From: Geosiphon pyriformis
Taxonomy: Eukaryota; Glomeromycota; Glomeromycetes; Archaeosporales; Geosiphonaceae
Direction: 5' to 3'
DNA length: 64,000 nt
Assembly (NCBI GenBank): GCA_016748015.1
Contig: JAAOMT010000523.1
Coordinates: 1,351,595-1,415,594 of the forward strand
The notes beneath the pieces were generated by a model. It saw only the letters and a program-made list of their open reading frames with translations, searched no databases and had not been told where the DNA came from. Below are positions 21,440 to 34,247 of this stretch, one piece after another. Within the stretch, counting starts at the first letter, position 1; each line of letters starts with the position of its first letter. The translations under genes were made by a program, and so were the position numbers.

Positions 21440-21740
21440 TTTAATATATAAGACATATATAAATTAAAATAATAAAAATTACTTCTATAATATTTAATCT
21501 TTTTTAATTTACTTAATTTTTATTTAAATATTTAAAAAATTTTATAATAAAAACTACTTGTTAGTATTTATCTGTAATTGTTAGTTTTAAAGATTATTTA
21601 TTAAAAAATACAATTAATACTTGATATTAAATTCTAAAAATACTAATGCATAAAATTATACTAATGTATTATTTTTTGTTAATAATATAGATTATTTTTC
21701 TACTTTTAAATTTTTTGTTATTATAAAACTAATCTTATAT
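21440..21740 (+). repeat. right part of family III repeat, split by LINE A
   Basis: This segment aligns with about 31110-31420: agaca...taaataataaaaa, aaaaactacttgtta and tacttgatattaaattctaa. It completes the repeat begun at 14457-14648, and almost all differences are changes toward A or T. It shows that LINE A inserted into an older repeat. Confidence 0.6.
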
Positions 21741-23139
21741 ATTAAATTTATTCTAATTTATTTTATTTTTTAAAATTTATTTTATTTTTGATTATTTTTA
21801 TTACTATATAATTTTATTTTATTTTGTTATCTATTAACTTATTATTTTAATTTATATATTATATTAAGTCTATAAAAAAAATTTATTTTGAAAAAACATT
21901 TTATTAATTAAAAAACTATTATTTACAATATGTTTATTTAATTATTTAACAGTTTTATTAAAATTAAACTTAATATTAACAGATTAATGCTTTCAAAAAA
22001 TAAGTAATTTAATATAAACTTTATTATTTAAAAAACGATTATCACAATTTTTTATATAATTAGTATTAAAATTACACTTAATTTTAATTATAGTTATGTT
22101 TAAAAAAAGTTTATTTACAATTTTACCAAAAATAAACACTTTACTTTAAATAATATTAATTATATTTTTAAGTTTTATATATAAAACAAAAAAAAGTTTC
22201 AAAAAAATAGTAACCAAAAAAACCAATAAATCAATTAGCTTAACAAAAAACTTAATTAAAATAGGCAAATTTAAAATTTAATTACAGGATTAATAACAGA
22301 AACAATTAAAAAAACAACCAAAAAAACAGAAATCTTAGCATAAAATCTTTTATTAACATAAAATAATACAAAAAACTTGAAATTAACAGCAAATTTGAAA
22401 AAAAATCTGAAAAAAAGAAATAATAATATTTTATAATTTAAAACCAAATACTTAAAAATTTAATATTTAAAAGTTTTTTACTATTTTTTAAAATATTAAT
22501 TTTTAATAATAACTGTATTAAATTTTTTTTAAACTTAAAAGTAATAATAATATATTAAAATTATTTAGCAGATTCAAAAAAATAAAAAATAAAACAAGTA
22601 TAATTATCAATTTAAAAAACCAATTTACTAATTTTAAAGACTAAGCAAAAAGAAAATTAACCAATTTGGTCTTATTGTTTTTTAATTATCAAAAAAAATT
22701 TTACACTTTTTTTGTTTATTAGAATTAATCAATTAAAAATTATGTTTTATTATTAATTAATTTTTTTTAATGATTTTTGTATTTATAATTGAAAATATTT
22801 TATTGTTTTTATAGTTTTAGATATTAAATAAGATCTTATATTCCTAATTATATTTTTATTTGCAGAAAAAATATGTTTAAAAGCAATAAATAATTTTTAA
22901 ATTATTAAATAATTATAAATTATATATATAAAATAAAATAATTATGTTTAATATATTTAAATAGCAAATTTTTAATAAAAATAATAAGTTAAATAAATAT
23001 TTTTTACTATATTATTATATTTATTTTTTTATTGGCTATTTTTTTAAAGATATAATAATTAATTTTGTTAAGTTTTTTTATTATTATTATTAAAGTTTGT
23101 TTTTAATAATTAATGCTATAGTATTATTATTTTTTATTA
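21741..23139. other. extremely AT-rich stretch, no gene seen
   Basis: Long homopolymeric A and T runs with no coherent reading frame. It may be transposon remains mutated beyond recognition. Nothing is assigned. Confidence 0.4.
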
Positions 23140-25830
23140 AAGCTTAATAAATGAAGTTCAACTACTATCTAATATAAAGCCAAACTAAGTGGCTCAAACT
23201 AAACATAACTCATACACTTACTACATATGGCTAGCCATTCAGACCAGACAAAGCAACATTACACACCTATATGAACACAAACATTACCACCCAAATTAGA
23301 ATAAAAAAGACAAGGCTTTTGATGGCCAAAACTAACAGCAAAAGACTCAACAATACTGAGCATCCTGACTGCACCATCTGAAAAAATAGACACCAAACTA
23401 CAAGACAAATCTGACACTACACCCTTGTCTCCAACCAAACCAGTTTTCTCTATATAAACTCTAAATTTAAACCTCAACAACTATGCCCTAGAATGATATA
23501 ACTCCACCAGGTATTTTACAAAATTAACAACAGCAGAGATGGCTTTTTTTCTACAATTAAAAATCTCAATGGCCTCTGCAAATTTATCTCTAAGCACAAA
23601 TTCTTTGCACACAACAGCATAAATTTCAGAGTCTGATAAACAATAAAAAAGCATTTTCAAAATGACAGACAAAAAAAACAGACCAAAAACATCTGCCAAA
23701 ACAGCCCATTACATGAAAGCTTCTGCCAAAATCTCACTCTGAATACCAATATCTTGACCACAAATGAAAATGTGATCCAACAATTCTACTTTATCATACA
23801 ACAAGCACAGCATGCCAGGATAACTTTTATCATACAACCTTTTTTTAACAACCACAGACAACTACCAATGTACTACTTTCATCAAATAAGTACAAAAATT
23901 GGACAATATCTAACTTGTAAAACCAGCAAGCATGTGTAAGTCTAGATGTCAAACTTTTACAGTAATGTCCTAATTAATATTTATGACAAATAAACCAGGA
24001 ACCACATTACAGCCAAGATTAATCTTCCACCAAGCATAACAAACAGATTTAAAAATATTCTTGATGAAATAGTAAGTATTGTCAAAAACAGCAGTGTTCT
24101 TAGCCATTAAAAAACGTTTATGCACACCCATTGGCAAATAAAAAGAAGAACCAACAGTCATGCTAACAGCAGTATCTGCTTTATCATTACTACAAACTCC
24201 AGAATAATCTTTGACCTTAACCTAACTAATTGTGAGATCTTTATCCCTAATTAAATTAAAAATATGTCTTCTTTCAATCCAGCATTGGTTGTGGAAATTA
24301 AGTGTAGCCAATGCCACCTCTAAAACACATTCATCAATGGCAGCTTGGCTGTTGAAATGTAAAACCAAGGAACAAAAAGATGGCACACACTTCAAAGACA
24401 AAACAATAGTCTGCAACTTAGCCATAGTAAAAAAGACAAGGCCATGTACTCCAACACCAACACTCTTGTTCAATGCCAGAAAATATGCAGCAGCATCACT
24501 AATTACACTAGCAGAGCCAGTATTCCTCAATAAACCATCTGAATAAACCTTAAACAAACCAAACCAAACCTTATATAAATCATTTCACATCTTGACAAAC
24601 TCTCTAAAATTCAAAATACTCAACTTAGCTGGCTAAAAAGAAACAGACACAACTGGTAATAAAGAGCCATTACTGTACAGAAATCTTGATGTAACATCAA
24701 ACCAGTAAAGAACAGGACCTCTGGAATTCAATTTCTTTTACTGATAGAAGGTTTTCCAATTCATAACACAGCCTTTCTTATCAAAGAGTCTATCACCAAA
24801 AGCAACTCCAAAATGTTTCAAAAAATAAACAAAACTGAGATATAAAGCCTTTCCAAGAATTAATAACATAGAAAAAACACCAAGACTACAAAAAGCATTG
24901 GGCAAATTTTTTGCCAAAGACAACTCATTACTTAAAAAAATCTTAACCACACCAGCCAAAAAATTGTTTACAGAACTAACAAACAACTTAACAGAAAACT
25001 GCAAAGAATCCAGAGGAGCCCACTTCAAAACCTGCAAGTCCAAAAACTTATGATGAAATAACTGACCAATAATACCAGGAGCATTAGAAAATAAAACCAC
25101 AGAAGCCAATTTACTCTCCAATTGTACTTGCTTAAAAGACTTTACATTATATAATGACAGATGATGCAAAATCTTACTAAAAAAATCACATGACAAATAC
25201 ATCTTAGATTTAAGGCTCTTTTTGACTATAACATCTCACTTGTGACACATATTTGATAATATGAAACTAAACTGGGTCTTGTTATCAACAATGAATTGCA
25301 AAATAACAGACACCAAATAAGAAAATTGTTTGTCCGTAATAGTCTTCTTAAGCACCATATTTACAAAAAAATGCACATCTGAATGAGCTTTTGCCATACT
25401 TGGTTTAAACAATCCCTCAGTTGACAAAAAAATTCCCAGATACTTGTATGTTTTATTCTTTTTGGCTATTAATATAGACTGGCTACTGATACTCAAAGCA
25501 ACAATCTTAACACCCTGATTAATTAGAATAGCCACTGTCTTATCAGTATTAATAGAAATATTATTGATTGAAAAAAACTCACTGGTAATGTTCAAAGCAT
25601 ATTGTGTTGAAGCCAGACAATCACCAATCTAAATCATATCATTTATGAACACACCAGCCACAAAAAATGAAAACAAACCATTACTATTCTCAATTCTGCC
25701 AGTTTTTGTTACAAATTTAGTGTTAATTTGATAATCACACAAATGTTTATGTTGTTTGACCTCACACAAGAGTGGATCATAAAAGATTCTCCAAAGAAGA
25801 AGGGAGAAAACTTTACTCTAATTCAACTAT
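23140..25830 (-). mobile_element. LINE B: 5'-truncated copy of the LINE A family
   Basis: Homology starts abruptly inside RT at the LDQ block (near 25825). It continues with SLLLWRIFYDPLLCEV, FINDMI plus TAG (25629-25649; FVDD expected), YLGIFLSTEGL, the thumb (24738-25202), RNase H with VYSDGLL (24222-24557), a retained Trp in CWIERRH (near 24280) and a C-terminus ending VCVHIGV at 23259. A 3' region with a T/A-rich tail ends near 23140. Such 5' truncation is usual for LINE insertion. Stops and frameshifts leave it dead. No clear target duplication was found. Confidence 0.85.
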
Positions 25831-26265
25831 AATATTACTAAAATTGTTATTTAATAAAAAATTATTATTTAATATAAATATAATAATTAATATGTACTTT
25901 ATTTTAAAAAAAATACACATTTTAAAGATTTATTTATTATGTAAAAATTGAAAAATAAAACTATTTGAATAAATAAATAATATATAATTTTTTTATTTTA
26001 TTAATATTATCATTTAAATTTTTTTTCTTGAATTAAATACAGTATAAAACATTATAATTGTATTTGTTTTAAAGTAATATTCAATTAACTTTCTTTTTTC
26101 TATTCTAATTACTATAACAAATAATAAATCTAATATTAAATATATTAAAATAAATAAATTCAATTGAAATTATAATACTTTATTAGATTTATTATTATTA
26201 ATTGTGTCTTTAATGTAATTAAAAATAATATTAAAGAAAAAATATTTAAAAAAACAATATTATGA
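25831..26265. other. AT-rich spacer
   Basis: Nothing recognisable is seen between LINE B and the LTR relic. Confidence 0.4.
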
Positions 26266-27030
26266 ATAGATTTTTGAGTAAGTATTAATAATTTCTGTAA
26301 TTTGGTGTTCAAATTAGTTAAAATATATTTTAAAAGTGTTTTAAAAATTTTGTATTAGAGTTTTTTGTATAATAAACAGAAATTTACTTAATAATAGTTA
26401 ATAATAATTTTAATAATTTTTTTGGCTTAGTAACTAGTTTATTTTAGTGTTTGTACTTTTTTAATAAGTAATCTTAGTTTTTAATTATATTCATGCTTTT
26501 TTCTGGCATTTTTTATTAAACAATTTTTAATATCATAATTTTAGTACTTTTTTATAATTAATTAGTAATTTTAACAAATATAATTAACAAATTAATATAG
26601 TAATTAATTAGTATCTTATCAATAACTATGATCAAGAATTATTGTTCTAGTTTTGTTTAAGTAATTATAATAAATTTAAATAACATTAATATAATTATAA
26701 TATTAGTTTTAACTTTAATAACTTTGAAATTATTTATGTAATAAATATAATAAAAGTTTATTAATAAGTTAATTAATTTGTAATTATTAATAAAATTAAA
26801 AGTAACTAAACTAATCTTAAAATTGAGTTTGTCTTTTTTTTAACTTATTAATTAATATATATACATAAATTTTTATAATACAAGATTTTTAAAATTTTTA
26901 CTATTTTTTTGAGTTATTGCTAAAATTTTTAATATTGTTACCAATAGAATTTTAGCTATTAATTAGCACGAAATTACTCTTATAATTCCTATTATTAATT
27001 AGTATATATTATTATAATTTCAATTATTAC
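26266..27030 (-). repeat. worn solo LTR relic of the element 1/2 superfamily
   Basis: Landmarks of the other LTRs occur in the same order and orientation: taatttggtgttcaaa (26300), ttttgtataataaacag (26365), ttctggcattttttatta (26500), the stem-loop CAATAAC...AATTATTG (about 26620-26645) and ttctag after it. Most differences from the intact LTRs are C-to-T or G-to-A. The ends are unclear and no internal region is present. Confidence 0.65.
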
Positions 27031-27099
27031 TTATTATTTAATTAATTATCAAATATCATCATTTAATTAATAATCCGATTTGTACCATAAAAATTAAGA

Positions 27100-27600
27100 T
27101 GATCAAATTACACAATACTCTGAACCATTTAACATAGTCAAAATTCGCCGAAATTAATGAAAATTGGCCGAAATAATCAATAGTTTAGAGAAATAACTTG
27201 TAGTTTACTAAAATGTATCTTTAGTTTGCCGAAATTGTAGCAAAGAGAAAAGTGCAAGTTCAAAGACTAGTATTATAGCAAGTTGTATAAAAAAAGAGCT
27301 TCTTTCTTCAAGAAAATGTATTTTACCATAGTATTTTACTTTAGATATCTTAATTAAAACAAATCACTTTTTACATATCTCAAATAAAAATTAAATATTT
27401 GAAAACCCAATTCTTTGATTATTACACTTGAAATTCCTTTAAACACAACTAACATTTTAAAATTGATTAGCTACCAATTTCAGTAATCTGTTAGTAATTT
27501 TAGGCCTGAATAAAAAACGTTTCTCTTAATAAAACTCTACTTCTTTTACATTTCTTTTATTTTTTTTTTCTTTTCTTATTATAATTATTAGAATAGTCTA
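27100..27600 (+). repeat. putative 5' LTR of family II gypsy element
   Basis: Five variants of a GCCGAAAT-type motif, often preceded by TAGTTT, occur within 27127-27240. They are followed by a TATA box, TATAAAAAAA, at 27286-27295 and then a pyrimidine-rich stretch. The gag of a plus-strand gypsy element begins about 370 bp downstream of this segment. It is unrelated to the LTRs of elements 1-4. Exact ends and the PBS could not be fixed. Confidence 0.5.
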
Positions 27601-27964
27601 CAGACAAGATTCCTGTAGAAGAGTTGACTTTTACAGCAAAGTAACTACACATTTTAGTGAACTTCCGGACAAGCAATTTTTGGAAAAAAGTTGATGTTTA
27701 CTACAACATAACTACATAAAATAACTGGCACAGAATTGGCCATTTTACTTATAAGCCCAGCAATTCAAATTATAGGAGATAATTTGAAGATAAATTCAGT
27801 TATTGGAGGTTCAACTACTTCTAGAAAACGTGAATTTACAGCAAATAAACATTAATAACATCCAAGAAAAGAAACCAAAAACTTTTGGTAACATTTAATG
27901 CTTTCTTATGGAAATAATACAGCAATAACAACTTCAAAGTAGTAATCACACCAGACACAACTAC

Positions 27965-29300
27965 TCTAGAGTATTATTAGTTAATTTACACTCACTACAA
28001 GCAAAGATTTAACATCCAAGATGGAATTGAAGTTTTCAAGAAAACATTATACCAATATATTAAAAACTGCATCAACAATTATTTTTTTGGAAATTACAAC
28101 ATTTCAAAAGTTAGAAGCAGCCTCTACCATAATTTACTGTATTATTCACAATTGGAAACTGAAAACCTTAATAGTAAAACACTTGACACCTACTTTCAAG
28201 AACTTAACTTTAGCATTATTTAGTATTATGAAGAAAAATATTCAGTACAGTCCAAATATCTTATTGACTTTGAATCAGAAACAGAAACAAGCAACAAAGG
28301 CAAACAAATTGAAACAATACTCAAAAATCACTCCAACCATTTCAAAAACACCAAAAATAACTGCCAAACACTTGCAAACTTCAGAACAAAGAACCAGCAC
28401 CAAACTTCCACTTTCAGTTATATTATTTTCAATTTTATTTGCTCAATTATAAACACCAAATTCACCACTTATCTGTTTCTTAAGATTAGAAGATTTTCAG
28501 TCATTTAAAAGTTCTATTCAACAGCAGAAACCAATATTAACCAGCACCAATATTTTCGACTACTTGAAAGAAAATCAAAGTCATTATTTAAAGAACTTAG
28601 AAAATGAAAAAATCGAATTAGAACAAGAAAAAATTACCAAAACTGAAGAAGAAATAACAACTGCTTATATTGCAAAGATTCCTGAATTTACTGGTAAAAA
28701 TAATAATATCAGTTCACAAGAATGGCTTGACAAAATCCAGAAAGTAAAAGATGCAAACAGATGGACTGCCACCAGAATGCTCAAAGCAATTCCTTATTTT
28801 CTTTAAGAAACTATAAGTGAATAATTCAAAAACTTGGCTGAACTTTTTGAAGATTGGCAAGCATTTAAAATTGCTTTTCTAAAACAATTTACTGACAACA
28901 ACACTTCTATTATACTCTGAAACTGATTCTAAAACATCAAACAAAAACCATCTAAATCTGTTATAACTTATCTTAAAAAATTCAACAAACTTTTTAGACA
29001 AATTCAACAATTAAAAACCAATGACTATTACTCCAATACTCAGATTCTGGATCAGTTTATTGCAGGATTGAAAGACAAACTTATTAAAAAAGTTTGCTTA
29101 CATGCTTCAGAAGACTTAGTTATAGCCATTCAATATGCAAAAAATTATGAAATAACAATAAAAAAAGCAAACTACACCAAACGTGTTAACCTAACAATTG
29201 GAAAAACCAGCTCAGCAGCTGAAAAAAAAATAGATCAACTTACAAGAAGAGTTAAAAACTACTTTACAAACCAACAACACTAGTAGTAACAACCACAAAG
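27965..29300 (+). pseudogene. Gag of family II Ty3/gypsy element
   Basis: The N-terminal part is readable at about 28023-28300 (LYQYIKNCINNY, TLDTYFQELNFSII) and shifts frame near 28300. It then continues with AKHLQTSEQRTS and LENEKIELEQEK (28564-28806), and a capsid-like domain with IPEFTGKNNN, WQAFKIAFLKQFTDNN and LDQFIAGLKDKLIKK (29068-29283). Several stops occur at probable Gln or Trp codons. The protein is clearly different from the gag of elements 1-3 although built the same way. Confidence 0.75.
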
Positions 29301-30330
29301 ATATTAATCATCATAATAACAAAATCAAAACAATTTTGAATTACTATCTAACAACCAACCTTAAAATTGTTATTATTGTGGAATTCCAGAACACTGGAAA
29401 TGAGATTGCAGGAAATTGCAAAGAGACCAACAAAACAAAAATAAATAGCATTACTTTTTACCACAACAATTTTATTACCAACTTCTACTACCAACTTATT
29501 ACTCACCAAAATCACAAAATCAAAACAGTTACTATCAACATATTTTACAACCAATGTAGCAACAATATTAGCAATCTTTACCAATTCAGCAATATTAAGC
29601 ATTATTCACTTAACAATATCAAATACCAGCTCAAAAATTGATTCACCAAAACCAATTTACATCTCAAAATCAATTTCAGAATAATAACAACAGAATCAAT
29701 TCAAACAACCAGTTGGTTTCTTAAAATTCTGGTCAGCAAAGACCCAATCACTACCACACTCAATCTAGTTATTTCATAATACTTGAAAAACAGAATTTTC
29801 AACAAACTGCACTTTTTAAAAGTAAAGCTGCAATGCCAAAATCAAATCCTTTTAACAATACCATTTAACCAGCCCAAATTGCCCAAAATACCAATCTTTC
29901 AGATATATTCCCATTCGAATTTAAAGCAAATAAATCACCATTTTTGCTTAGTAATACAGCAATCAATAAACAAAAAGCAATCACAACTATGTATACTAAA
30001 GCTGAAGTAAAAAAAAAACCAATTTGATTAATTCTAAACAGTAGATCTGCTGGAAATATCATTACTTACTAGCTGATAGTATGAAGAAGACTCCAGTAAG
30101 AAAAATTAACAACTTTCCTTTTACAATTGATAAAATCACCATTTCAATCAAAGTTCTTGTTATGGATGCACCCTAATATCAAGCTCTTATTGGAAATAAT
30201 TGGCTTCTTAAAACCAATACAAACTTGGACTGAAAAACTTGGGAACTCAAAATTTCATATCAAGAACAATATACCATAGTACCTGCTACTTGTAGTACTT
30301 TTAACAAATGATCAGAAAAAGCTCTGGTGT
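29301..30330 (+). pseudogene. Family II zinc knuckle, Q-rich linker and protease
   Basis: The knuckle CYYCGIPEHWK.DC lies at about 29366-29410 (CX2CX4HX4C), with TGA in place of a probable Trp. A Gln/Asn/Tyr-rich linker full of stops follows. Protease remnants are LILNSRSAGNIIT at about 30028-30065, where DSG has become NSR, and ALIGNNWLL near 30180-30205. The catalytic Asp is lost. Confidence 0.68.
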
Positions 30331-30930
30331 TTGAATTTGAGAAGAAAAAGAAAATGTTATTTACTAAAACTTATATAGCTCTTGGATCAACATTCAATTA
30401 GATTGAAAAAACAGAACAAAAAATTTTCAAAAAAACAAGGAAAAAAAAAAACCACTACCAGAAGAGAAAAAATTGGTAGCAAAATGGATAAGTATTTACT
30501 GGAAAGCATAACAACAGCAATACTTATACCTTCTATGACAATTGAAAAAATGATTAAGGAAATCTTGTCCATAGACAAAAACTTGTTATATGGAAGACAA
30601 CTAGAACTCTATAGTCATCTTAGTAAAATCATAGAAAAAATGAAGCTCATGAAGAAAACAACTTCAGAGATACAAGTGGAAATTTTGGGCATTATACATT
30701 TAGATGTCCCAAGAGTTTTGACTATTGCAAGAAGAGCCAAAACTCTTATACAAAGATTTGGTCTCTTGGATACAAAGCTTATTTTGCCTCAAATACTATA
30801 CATTCTATCCACAAAAGACTTCAACAAACTAGTTAGGTTTGAGTTAGACAAAACCCTTTAATTAGAATACTCTATAAATAGCTTGATTTTGCTGGAGCTC
30901 AATTTCTTTGGAAAGGATAATATTATGGTT
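30331..30930 (+). pseudogene. Family II distal remnant, most of pol missing
   Basis: After the protease, a coding-like stretch of 159 codons (30382-30861) is probably partly out of frame. It ends with LDFAGAQFLWKG near 30880-30925, matching the very end of the element 1/2 polyprotein (LDFSGAQY). No RT, RNase H or integrase is present, so most of pol is missing. No 3' LTR of this family was found next to it. Confidence 0.5.
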
Positions 30931-30939
30931 GAAACTCAT

Positions 30940-31420
30940 AATTTTTATTAATTATTACATGTATTAGTTACTGATATCATATAATTAGCCACTCTATTTT
31001 TAGATAGTAATTATTAACCTAATCATTGACTTAGTTATTGACCTAATCATTGACCACTTTCAATAGCTATATAAGCAATGAGTCTCTTAGCTATAGAAAA
31101 TCATCTCTCAGACAAGAATTAAATAAATAAAAATAACAACTTTCCTCTCAATTACTCTCTTATCACTAATTTTTCTTTTCTTATCTTCAAGTATCTGAAC
31201 ATCTTAGGATAAAAAATTACTTGTTGGCCTTTTCCTGACGTATATAATTGTAGTATTTGAAGATTATTTGAATAAATATGACTGAAAAGCACAAGTTGAT
31301 ACCTGATATTGAATTCTAAGAACACTGATGTAAGGCATAGAATTATACCAATGGTGATCAATTGTTAATAGTATGGACTATCCTTTTACCTTCAGATTCT
31401 CCAGTTATCTTTGAAAAGAA
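30940..31420 (+). repeat. family III repeat, copy 2 (possible LTR)
   Basis: This is the less mutated partner of 14457-14648 plus 21440-21740. It contains a TATA-like AGCTATATAAGC at about 31059-31070 and leader-like sequence after it. On the minus strand, 31358-31549 could encode 63 residues (MNKLNEYGFNVQDQFHK), of unknown identity. Whether it is an LTR or another repeat type is open. Confidence 0.5.
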
Positions 31421-31559
31421 TAGTAACTGAGATATTTTATGAAACTGATCTTGCACATTGAATCCATACTCATTTAATTTGTTCATTGAAATTAAATTCC
31501 CTTTGATTATTTCTATCACCCTACAATTCTGTTCTCCCTTGCTATCCATTAGCTTGTTA

Positions 31560-32230
31560 TTCTAACCCGTAACAATATAACTATTAGAATACCAAACCAA
31601 ATTGTTTTTATTTGATTAAAGTTTTTAATCAAAAAAAGATTCAAATATTTAGAAATATATTTGCTTTTTTATTAAATTACATTACAAATTTTTAATAAAA
31701 TATCAAGTATTTATAAAGATTATTTTGTTATTAGCCATTAAAAACCTTTTATTAACTTAAACAAAAAGCAAAAATCTTGATAACATATTATTATATGCTA
31801 AAAAATCAATTATTTTATTATTTAAAACATTAGAATATCTCTTAACTTTTAATTATTTAACATTAATTTCTTTTTTTAACTATTAAATTATAAATATAAT
31901 GTTTTTAATCCAACATTTATTGCAAAAATCAGATCTGAACAAGCCAAATTCCATATTATATGTATCTAGTAATGCCTAATTATCTGTAAAATAAAAATAA
32001 AAATAAAAATTTGTATTATATTAGAAATTATATATATTAATATGTTTATATATATTTTTTAAATTAAAAAAGAAATTTATTGTTGATTTTTATGTACCAA
32101 AATCATTATGTTATTGTTATTAAAAATGAATTTTTAAAGTTTTGGTGTGGGTGTAATTTTTTAAATATTTTTTCTATTACAGTTACTTAAATTAAAATTA
32201 TCAAAAAGAATCATTAATCTGTTTTTTTAT
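31560..32230. other. AT-rich spacer before the gene island
   Basis: No gene or repeat is recognised. Composition changes sharply near 32230, where CpG-containing, more balanced sequence begins. Confidence 0.45.
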
Positions 32231-32558
32231 CTATCATCTGATATCGTGATGCTCGGTGACGTTTAATTGACGCCCATCAAACTTTAAAACGGTACACCTC
32301 TTATCGCCGATATCTCAACGTGTTAAGCAAAGTCTGGTTTGAATGGTCTCATAATGATTCAAAATTTCGTTATCATGTGTCAAATTTTTATCATGATCGT
32401 ATTGAGTGATCAACTTACATATAGAGGTTAAACACCTGGCTCTAAATCAAAATTTGGTTGGTGGAATACTATGATATCGAAGAAACTCTAGTTAATACGC
32501 TGCAGTAAAATTTTGCATTCATTAACGCCCGAGCGCAAAATTGTTAATTGAGATAAAG

Positions 32559-32714
32559 TTATCGAAAGATTTTTTTTGCCTCGTGAATTTCTTCTTCACA
32601 GCTTGGCTCAATCATTTGCCATTCATTGCCATATTGATAAAATATGATATCCCCAGGAGAAAATTGCATTATAATACTTACAATATATCCGATTTCTTTT
32701 ACTTGAGCATTCAT
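32559..32714 (-). CDS. small ORF of unknown function, 51 aa
   Basis: ATG at 32714 and TAA at 32559-32561 bound a 51-residue frame, with MNAQVKEIGYIV at the start and FSPGDIIFYQYGNEWQMIEP in the middle. It lies in the non-repetitive island, has mixed composition and looks protein-like. It contains a GTAAGT near its start (after GYI), so it could instead be part of a spliced gene. No family is recognised. Confidence 0.3.
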   Translation of the reverse strand: MNAQVKEIGYIVSIIMQFSPGDIIFYQYGNEWQMIEPSCEEEIHEAKKIFR

Positions 32715-32892
32715 CTTAAGCCTTTCTTGGCCTAATTAGAATTGTTTTTTTTTAGGGAAAGAATAGATTTAAAAGAGTAAAATTCAATTACATTTATTAT
32801 TTCTTGAAAATAAATGCGGGAATTCGGCGTTCTATCAACATCTAGAAAGTCTGCAACGCTAACAATTAAGCTTTACCGGGGATTTTCTGCAG

Positions 32893-33252
32893 ATGAAAGC
32901 GCTTAGACATTGTAGTGGCCAATACTTTTCACACCTTGAATTCAAAAAGAGTATTCGATTTCGTAGGGTCACGAGGACGAAAAAAGGTGGTGATAAACTA
33001 GACTTTCCTTTCTTAAAGTTGTTTTACCATTATTTTGGTAAGTCTACTAATGCTGATCTTAATAATAATAGCTCTTGTTTAAGATCCTGCGGGAAAAAGC
33101 AGATAGTAACAATGGTTTGCATATATATTCCGAGCAGCAAAAAATTCAGATTTCAACTTTTTGTCATCATAGAATCCAAAGTGAGCCATCCTAGTCACGA
33201 TGATTTGAAACTTTTCTCGCCCATCTGCAGAAACGCAAAATTATCTATTTGA
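32893..33252 (+). CDS. hypothetical ORF, 119 aa
   Basis: Opens with ATG and ends with TGA at 33250-33252. It has 119 codons with basic N-terminal and Ser/Asn-rich middle parts. It lies in the unique island 1.6 kb upstream of KCS1. No family is recognised, and the opposite strand also has short protein-like stretches here. It may be chance, or an exon of an unresolved gene. Confidence 0.25.
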   Translation: MKALRHCSGQYFSHLEFKKSIRFRRVTRTKKGGDKLDFPFLKLFYHYFGKSTNADLNNNSSCLRSCGKKQIVTMVCIYIPSSKKFRFQLFVIIESKVSHPSHDDLKLFSPICRNAKLSI

Positions 33253-34200
33253 CCCATTGCATTGTATTTATATGAACTTGTCCTACAGTAAGTTTTCATA
33301 CTTTTCGCTTTCGAAAAATTTTCACTTGTAATTTGGTCATATGTTACGCTGTACAACTCTTTTCGGAGAACAACGCCTTCTATGGTTAATCAAACCCCAT
33401 TAACAACACTTAAAGGAAAACAAACAATTTCAAAGAGCTAGCGTCTTTATATTTAATCACAATAGGTTACTTCTTTCTATTTCTGGATAGATACCAGTAA
33501 ACGAGTTTCGAAACCAGGGTCATGTTCATGATATTCTTAATCTCCCGCGCGTGCGAATGCACGAGCTTTGAACTTGAACGCTAAGGAATCATCAACCAAA
33601 TTTAGCACAACAATAGAACTGGCAGCCTTAAGAAGCAACTTGAAGCCAAAGTAGTTGAATTTTTCAATGATGTTAATTAGAGTAAGAAATTCTCGGCCTT
33701 TATTATTACAGTATTCACCTTGAACCTGGACACATTTGAAACTTAATTATACAACGGCTATCATCACCCCTCTGAGGTTACCCACCCTCCGAGAGCTGGG
33801 CAATGGTTAACTGTGTAACCAGAAAGAAACCAAACTAAAATAAATTGTTCTGGGGTCTTTGTGGGATTTTCGTTGGTCCAGACTTTTATCGCTTTTGGCG
33901 GTAGAAGTTGCGGGGGTGGGGGGTGGACGTCAAAATGCAGTGGAAGAAAATGTCAAAAAAAAAACTGTAAAAACGGGAGGTGTGAAAAGCGTCAGAAACG
34001 TAGAAAGAACAAAAACGAAGTGAAAGGCGAACGGGGCTCGGGTATATTGTAGCTTGTGTTTATTTCAAGAAAAACAAACATTTTCGAACGACCTTTATCA
34101 AACCAAATATCTTTAACTTTTTCTGTGGGAATGCATAATCTGTGTTACGTGACATTAGCTTAATTCTATTATCATCAACCAGTAATCATCCCTTTTCATA
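33253..34200. other. unique intergenic sequence upstream of KCS1
   Basis: Mixed-composition DNA with CpG-rich patches (for example near 33541-33560 and 33900-34050). No coding frame could be supported. A TTACGTGAC site, like a CRE/bZIP target, is at about 34144. Confidence 0.4.
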
Positions 34201-34229
34201 ATCATAATAGCTGTTGGGGAATTGTAGAA

Positions 34230-34247
34230 TATATAAATATGACCAAT
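34230..34247 (+). promoter_or_regulatory. candidate KCS1 core promoter (TATA and CCAAT)
   Basis: TATATAAATA at 34230-34239 is followed by CCAAT at 34243-34247 and then a pyrimidine-rich leader (tttgttctttctccgctcag, 34278-34300) about 30-60 bp downstream. The predicted ATG at 34929 is about 690 bp away, so the 5' UTR would be long or contain an intron. Confidence 0.4.

Noticed and set aside
33032-33075. Possible 34-bp intron (GTAAGT...AATAG) in the 119-codon ORF
   Set aside because: Too short for a usual spliceosomal intron and not needed to keep the frame open.
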